Shown one piece after another: positions 60,565 to 64,000 of a DNA stretch of 64,000 nt. A program made the translations under genes and the position numbers. The stretch's first letter is position 1. Every line of letters begins with the position of its first letter. A model generated the notes under the pieces. The model ran no database searches. It saw nothing but the letters and a program-made list of their open reading frames with translations, and was not told where the DNA came from. Source of the stretch: Parvularcula sp964219355 (lineage in GTDB: Bacteria; Pseudomonadota; Alphaproteobacteria; Caulobacterales; Parvularculaceae); contig CAXPOZ010000004.1 of the NCBI GenBank assembly GCA_964219355.1, forward strand, positions 310,001-374,000. The letters run 5' to 3'.

Positions 60565-61002
60565 CTAGGCTTTGAGCTTGCCCCGGCCTTCCTTCGCAGC
60601 GGATTTATAGGCCCCGGTGCCGGCCGCGCGGACCAGCCGCAGGAAGGTCGGGCATTCCATATGGCTCGGCGCGCCGCAATTGGCGGCATGAAGGAGGCCA
60701 CGCCGCATGGTCGTCAGCTTACGAATGGTTCGGTCAAGCTCTTCGGCCTTGTCGAGGAGAGCCTGCCGGTCGATCTGGGGCGCGCCTTCGGGCGCGAGCA
60801 TCAGGCCGATCTCATCAAGGGAGAACCCCGCCGCCTGTCCCAGCGCAATCAGCGACAGCCGGTCAATGATGTCCGCGTCAAAGACCCGTTTGAGCCCGTG
60901 CCGTCCGACCGAGCGGATGAGGCCCTTTTCCTCATAATAGCGCAGGGTGGAGGCAGGCACGCCCGACCGTTTTGAGACTTCTGATATATCGAGCGCAGAC
61001 AC
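60565..61002 (-). CDS. MerR-family transcriptional regulator
   Basis: A 145-residue regulator. The MerR winged helix is clear (SEVSKRSGVPASTLRYYEEKGL, then GLKRVFDADIIDRLSLIALG), followed by a coiled-coil (AEELDRTIRKLTTMRRGL) and a C-terminal Cys pair AANCGAPSHMECPTF that may bind metal or a redox signal. GTG start at 61002. It is divergent from the methyltransferase gene and the two starts lie on either side of a MerR-type promoter/operator. Confidence 0.87.
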   Translation of the reverse strand: MSALDISEVSKRSGVPASTLRYYEEKGLIRSVGRHGLKRVFDADIIDRLSLIALGQAAGFSLDEIGLMLAPEGAPQIDRQALLDKAEELDRTIRKLTTMRRGLLHAANCGAPSHMECPTFLRLVRAAGTGAYKSAAKEGRGKLKA

Positions 61003-61005
61003 CTC

Positions 61006-61036
61006 TTGACCTCAAGTCAGCTTGAAGTGGCAGAAT
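61006..61036 (+). promoter_or_regulatory. MerR-type promoter with 19-base spacer and dyad
   Basis: TTGACC (61006-61011) and CAGAAT (61031-61036) are separated by 19 bases, the overlong spacing of MerR-activated promoters. The spacer carries the dyad ACCTCAAG-TCAG-CTTGAAGT (61009-61028, 7 of 8 pairs). It drives the methyltransferase gene and probably also governs the regulator. Confidence 0.65.
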
Positions 61037-61077
61037 GCCCCCGACACTGCATACAGGCAAGCCCGCAAAGGAAGCAC

Positions 61078-61920
61078 ATGACCGAGAAAACCAAAAAGAC
61101 CGAGACGAGAAAGAATGACTGGAACAGCGGTGCGGCCCTTACCTGGGTCACCGCGCAGGCCCTCCTCGACGGCATGTTCGAGCCCGTCGAGACGCTACTT
61201 GCCGAGGCCGCCCGCAAGGCCGGCGCGAAGACCGTGCTTGATGTTGGCTGCGGGACAGGCGCCACGACCCTCGCCATCGCGGGCGCTCTTGGCCCGGACG
61301 GCACCTGTACGGGCATCGATATATCAGAAGGGATGATCACTGCCGCAGAGGCTCGCGCGCGCGAGGGAAGCGAGAACGCCGAGTTCATCAGGGCCGATGC
61401 CGAAACTCATCCTCTGCCAGCGGAGCATTTCGAAATGGTCACCTCCCGGTTTGGCGTCATGTTCTTTGATGATCCCGTCCGGGCATTCGCCAATCTGCGT
61501 GGGGCCACAAAGAATAAAGGTCACCTTCGGTGCGTCGTGTGGCGCTCCCCTGAAGACAATCCCTTCATGACGACTGCCATCAAGGCGGCTGCACCCTATA
61601 TCCCTGACCTGCCGCCCTTTGACCCGGATGCGCCCGGACAGTTCGCCTTCGCCCGAGAGGACCTTGTACGGACGATCCTGGAGAAAAGCGGCTGGCAGGC
61701 GATATCCTTCACCCCGCTCGATTTTGCTTGCGAATTCCCGACCTCGGAGCTGGAGTTCTATTTCACAAGACTGGGCGTCGTCGGCCGGATGTTCGATCAA
61801 TTGGATGCGGCAACGCAAGCAACCGTGACAGCGGCCATGCATGAGGCTTTTATGCCCTTCGTGGACGGAGAAACGGTGCGTTTCACTGCCGCATGCTGGG
61901 ACATCAGCGCTAGAGCCTAG
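61078..61920 (+). CDS. Class I SAM-dependent methyltransferase
   Basis: A 280-residue methyltransferase. Motif I is VLDVGCGTGATTLAIAG (about 56-72), motif post-I is GIDISEGMI, the segment FIRADAETHPLP is motif II, and FDMVTSRFGVMFFDD-like text follows. AAGGAAG precedes the ATG at 61078. The gene is divergent from the MerR gene, and its stop overlaps hisD's by four bases. The substrate is unknown; MerR control suggests a role against a toxic compound. Confidence 0.86.
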   Translation: MTEKTKKTETRKNDWNSGAALTWVTAQALLDGMFEPVETLLAEAARKAGAKTVLDVGCGTGATTLAIAGALGPDGTCTGIDISEGMITAAEARAREGSENAEFIRADAETHPLPAEHFEMVTSRFGVMFFDDPVRAFANLRGATKNKGHLRCVVWRSPEDNPFMTTAIKAAAPYIPDLPPFDPDAPGQFAFAREDLVRTILEKSGWQAISFTPLDFACEFPTSELEFYFTRLGVVGRMFDQLDAATQATVTAAMHEAFMPFVDGETVRFTAACWDISARA

Positions 61921-63215
61921 TGAGGCTCATCCTCAAGCCGCCGCCGCACGCTCTCGCCATGGGCCCACAGGCCCTCTTCATCGGCAAGGGTGGCGGCGTC
62001 GGGGCCGATGGCGCGCACCGCCTCTTTCGTGCAGGCAATCAGGCTCGTGCGTTTGAGGAAATCAAGCGTCGAGAGCCCCGACGAGAACCGCGCCGCCCTT
62101 GCGGTGGGGAGGACATGATCCGGACCCGCCACATAATCGCCAACGGCTTCGGGCGTATAGCGCCCAAGGAAGATCGCGCCTGCGTGCCGAACCAGCGGCA
62201 GGAGGAGTTCGGGATCCTCGACCGCAAGTTCCAGATGCTCAGGCGCCAGCCGGTTGACCAGCGGCATCCCCTCTTCGAGCGAAGGCACAAGGATGATCGC
62301 CGAATTATCGTCCCATGCGGCGCGCGTGATTTTGGCCCGCGGGCTTACCTCGATCATCGCCTCGATGGAGGCGGTAACCAGGCCCGCAAATCCCGCATCA
62401 TCCGTGATGAGAACGCTTTGTGAGCTCGGGTCGTGTTCGGCCTGGCTTAAAAGGTCCGCGGCGATCCAGTCGGGATTATTCTGCCCGTCAGCCACAACGA
62501 GAATTTCAGATGGGCCCGCGATCGAGTCGATGCCGACCTGCCCGAAGACCTCGCGCTTGGCCGCCGCGACCCACGCATTGCCGGGGCCGACAATCTTGTC
62601 GACCGGCACAATGCTGTCTGTTCCATAGGCCAGCGCCGCCACGGCCTGCGCCCCGCCGACGCGGTAGATTTCCGTGACCCCTGCGATTTTCGCTGCCGCA
62701 AAGACCAGCGGGTTCGCCTCGCCCTTTGGCGTGGGCACGACCATCACAAGGCGCTCAACGCCTGCGACCTTTGCCGGAATGGCATTCATCAGCACACTGG
62801 AAGGATAGCTGGCGAGCCCGCCGGGCACGTATAGCCCGACCGCATCAAGCGGCGTCCAGCGCCAGCCGAGGACAACGCCTTCCTCATCTTCCCAGCGCTC
62901 ATTCTGCGGCGTCTGCAGCGCATGATAGGCGCGGATTCTGTCGGCTGCGCGTTCCAACGCCGCGACCGCCTCCGGATTAGCCTTCGCCGCCAGCTCATCA
63001 ATCTCGTCCGCCGAAAGCCGCAGGCTTGCCGGGCGGTAGCCGTCGAATTTTTCCGTCAGCTCAAGGAGCGCCTGATCGCCGCGCGCCTGCACATCGGCTA
63101 TGATGCCGCGCACGGTCTCCCCTACTTCAGGGGAGCTTTCACGTTTGAGGGACAGGAGTTCGGCGAATGCCGTCTCGAACCCTGCCGCCTGCATGTCGAG
63201 GCGGCGGGCCATCAT
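61917..63215 (-). CDS. hisD: Histidinol dehydrogenase
   Basis: A 433-residue zinc enzyme for the last two steps of histidine synthesis. Visible: VPGGLASYPSSVLMNAIPAKVAGV, IVGPGNAWVAAAKREVFGQVGIDSIAGPSE, the metal/active site AEHDPSSQSVLIT and LAPEHLEL. The start is at the double ATG 63215/63212, overlapping the upstream DUF2948 stop as ATGA. Its gene order is typical, except that the methyltransferase/MerR pair separates it from UPF0262. Confidence 0.95.
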   Translation of the reverse strand: MMARRLDMQAAGFETAFAELLSLKRESSPEVGETVRGIIADVQARGDQALLELTEKFDGYRPASLRLSADEIDELAAKANPEAVAALERAADRIRAYHALQTPQNERWEDEEGVVLGWRWTPLDAVGLYVPGGLASYPSSVLMNAIPAKVAGVERLVMVVPTPKGEANPLVFAAAKIAGVTEIYRVGGAQAVAALAYGTDSIVPVDKIVGPGNAWVAAAKREVFGQVGIDSIAGPSEILVVADGQNNPDWIAADLLSQAEHDPSSQSVLITDDAGFAGLVTASIEAMIEVSPRAKITRAAWDDNSAIILVPSLEEGMPLVNRLAPEHLELAVEDPELLLPLVRHAGAIFLGRYTPEAVGDYVAGPDHVLPTARAARFSSGLSTLDFLKRTSLIACTKEAVRAIGPDAATLADEEGLWAHGESVRRRLEDEPH

Positions 63216-63661
63216 TCGGCTCCGTGGTCGGGTTTCTTGGCGGTTCGCCACGGCTCAGAGATATCTTTCAGCGTACCGTTGATCGCCTCGACATCGAGGG
63301 CAATTCCCCCGCCCCCGGCCAGATTGAGCGTGATCGTTCCGCCATTCTCATCGCCCTCATAGGTGACAGAGAGAATGTCGATGATCGCCTCTTTTGCATC
63401 GAGCCGGACGGATTTCGTCCGCACACGGGTCACATCGTCGAAATGAACGCCCGTCCGCACCCGCAGGAAAGGCCCGTGGTTCCGCTTGACGCCGTCTTCC
63501 CAGACGAAGCGGTTCGCCACGAACGCAAAGCGGCGCTGGTTCGGGAACCAGCCAAGGTCACCGATCTTCGCGACGGCGTCCTGTAGGACCGAGGAGACGA
63601 TTTCGAGATCCTCGCCATCGGCAGCCAGCATGGCGAGAGGGATATAGTTTTTTGTGCTCAT
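63212..63661 (-). CDS. DUF2948 family protein
   Basis: A 149-residue protein of the DUF2948 family, found mostly upstream of hisD in alphaproteobacteria and of unknown function. Recognisable text: IPLAMLAADGEDLEIVSSVLQDAVAKIGDLGW, RRFAFVANRFVWE, and the NGTLKDISEPW end. Start 63661 is used; the frame extends further but without support. It is coupled to hisD by a four-base overlap. Confidence 0.9.
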   Translation of the reverse strand: MSTKNYIPLAMLAADGEDLEIVSSVLQDAVAKIGDLGWFPNQRRFAFVANRFVWEDGVKRNHGPFLRVRTGVHFDDVTRVRTKSVRLDAKEAIIDILSVTYEGDENGGTITLNLAGGGGIALDVEAINGTLKDISEPWRTAKKPDHGAE

Positions 63662-63793
63662 GGCAGGGGACATAGGGTGTCCCGCCCTCAAGGGGAATGG
63701 GGGCGGTATGAATGGGATGGCCCCCTAACCTGTTAGCAGGAGAAATTTGAAAGGACTTTGCCCCCAGCCATAACTGGCGGGGAAATGACACGG

Positions 63794-64000
63794 TTAGTCA
63801 GCTGGGTTCTCCAAGCCTGTTATCTCCAAAAGGCGCGGAGCTGACGAGAGTGCCTCTGCAAGCTGCTGACGCAGCTCTCTGTCACAGCCATAGTTGTAAT
63901 GCAATTGGGAATATCCCTTTGCATCACGCCAAAGTACGAATACTTCAGGATGGTCAGTCCAGAACGATTCGCATTGAGATTCTTCCCTCAATACCAGGAT
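63794..64000 (-). CDS. Hypothetical protein, runs off the window edge
   Basis: The 3' end of a reading frame that is open to the right edge of the window; the only candidate start inside is a TTG at 63991. The visible 65-residue tail (for example DHPEVFVLWRDAKGYSQLHY) looks protein-like but matches no family I know. Codon use is less GC-rich than that of the neighbours. Confidence 0.4.
   Translation of the reverse strand: MLVLREESQCESFWTDHPEVFVLWRDAKGYSQLHYNYGCDRELRQQLAEALSSAPRLLEITGLENPAD

Noticed and set aside
61913..61928. Hairpin GAGCCT-AGTG-AGGCTC over the convergent methyltransferase/hisD stops
   Set aside because: A 6-base stem without a T-run; possibly a weak end of transcription but not called.
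1..64000. tRNA, rRNA, CRISPR arrays, insertion sequences
   Set aside because: I looked for tRNA T-arm signatures, regular repeat-spacer arrays and transposase motifs and found none. The search was by eye, so a divergent RNA gene could be missed.

Overview
This window is chromosomal DNA of a Gram-negative alphaproteobacterium, from a GC-rich genome. The diagnostic block is at the right end: a DUF2948 gene, hisD, a UPF0262 gene, a low-molecular-weight phosphatase, infA, maf, an RNase E/G gene and yacG. I know this order from alphaproteobacteria. Complex I genes of the nuoE/F/G type, a fused cysNC, a TonB-dependent receptor, a TorF-type porin and many outer-membrane or lipoprotein signal peptides agree with it. 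A marine Hyphomonas/Parvularcula-like lineage is possible but is only an impression. I found no tRNA, rRNA, CRISPR array or intact insertion sequence.

Layout. 0-7 kb: an exported M28 peptidase; a divergent pair of ROK fructokinase and a Tat-exported glucose-fructose-oxidoreductase-like enzyme; a MarR-GNAT operon with a palindromic operator; a ZntB-like transporter; a MEST-like hydrolase. 7-31 kb: the NADH dehydrogenase genes nuoG, nuoF and nuoE lie on the minus strand in the order E-F-G but are separated by about 8 and 11 kb of unrelated genes. The interleaved genes include an acyltransferase operon ending in its own putative regulator, ttcA, an RlpA-like protein, a serine hydrolase, acetyltransferases and a porin. 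They also include an AT-rich ATPase gene that looks acquired, a trimeric autotransporter adhesin, a second M28 peptidase, a CoA-transferase, a TonB receptor and a polysaccharide deacetylase.

31-52 kb: a DUF885 lipoprotein, ubiA-DUF423-msrB, an orphan DUF2793/beta-helix fibre-like protein, three related tiny lipoproteins with a conserved two-cysteine core, an AEC transporter and uvrB. These are followed by a run of secreted proteins (patatin, ClpP-like, esterase), a TPR membrane protein, two tandem DUF465 proteins and a TolC-type protein. 52-64 kb: sulfate activation (cysD-cysNC), an OmpR/EnvZ-like two-component system, and the conserved hisD-to-yacG block, into which a divergent MerR/methyltransferase pair has been inserted.

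The genes divide into conserved housekeeping blocks (respiration, sulfur activation, translation initiation, histidine synthesis, repair) and an accessory layer of envelope and exported proteins. The most interesting items are the dispersed complex I genes, the family of three small Cys-pair lipoproteins, the AT-rich ATPase island with a truncated gene beside it, several clear operator palindromes next to candidate regulators, and a terminator hairpin that lies inside a neighbouring coding region.
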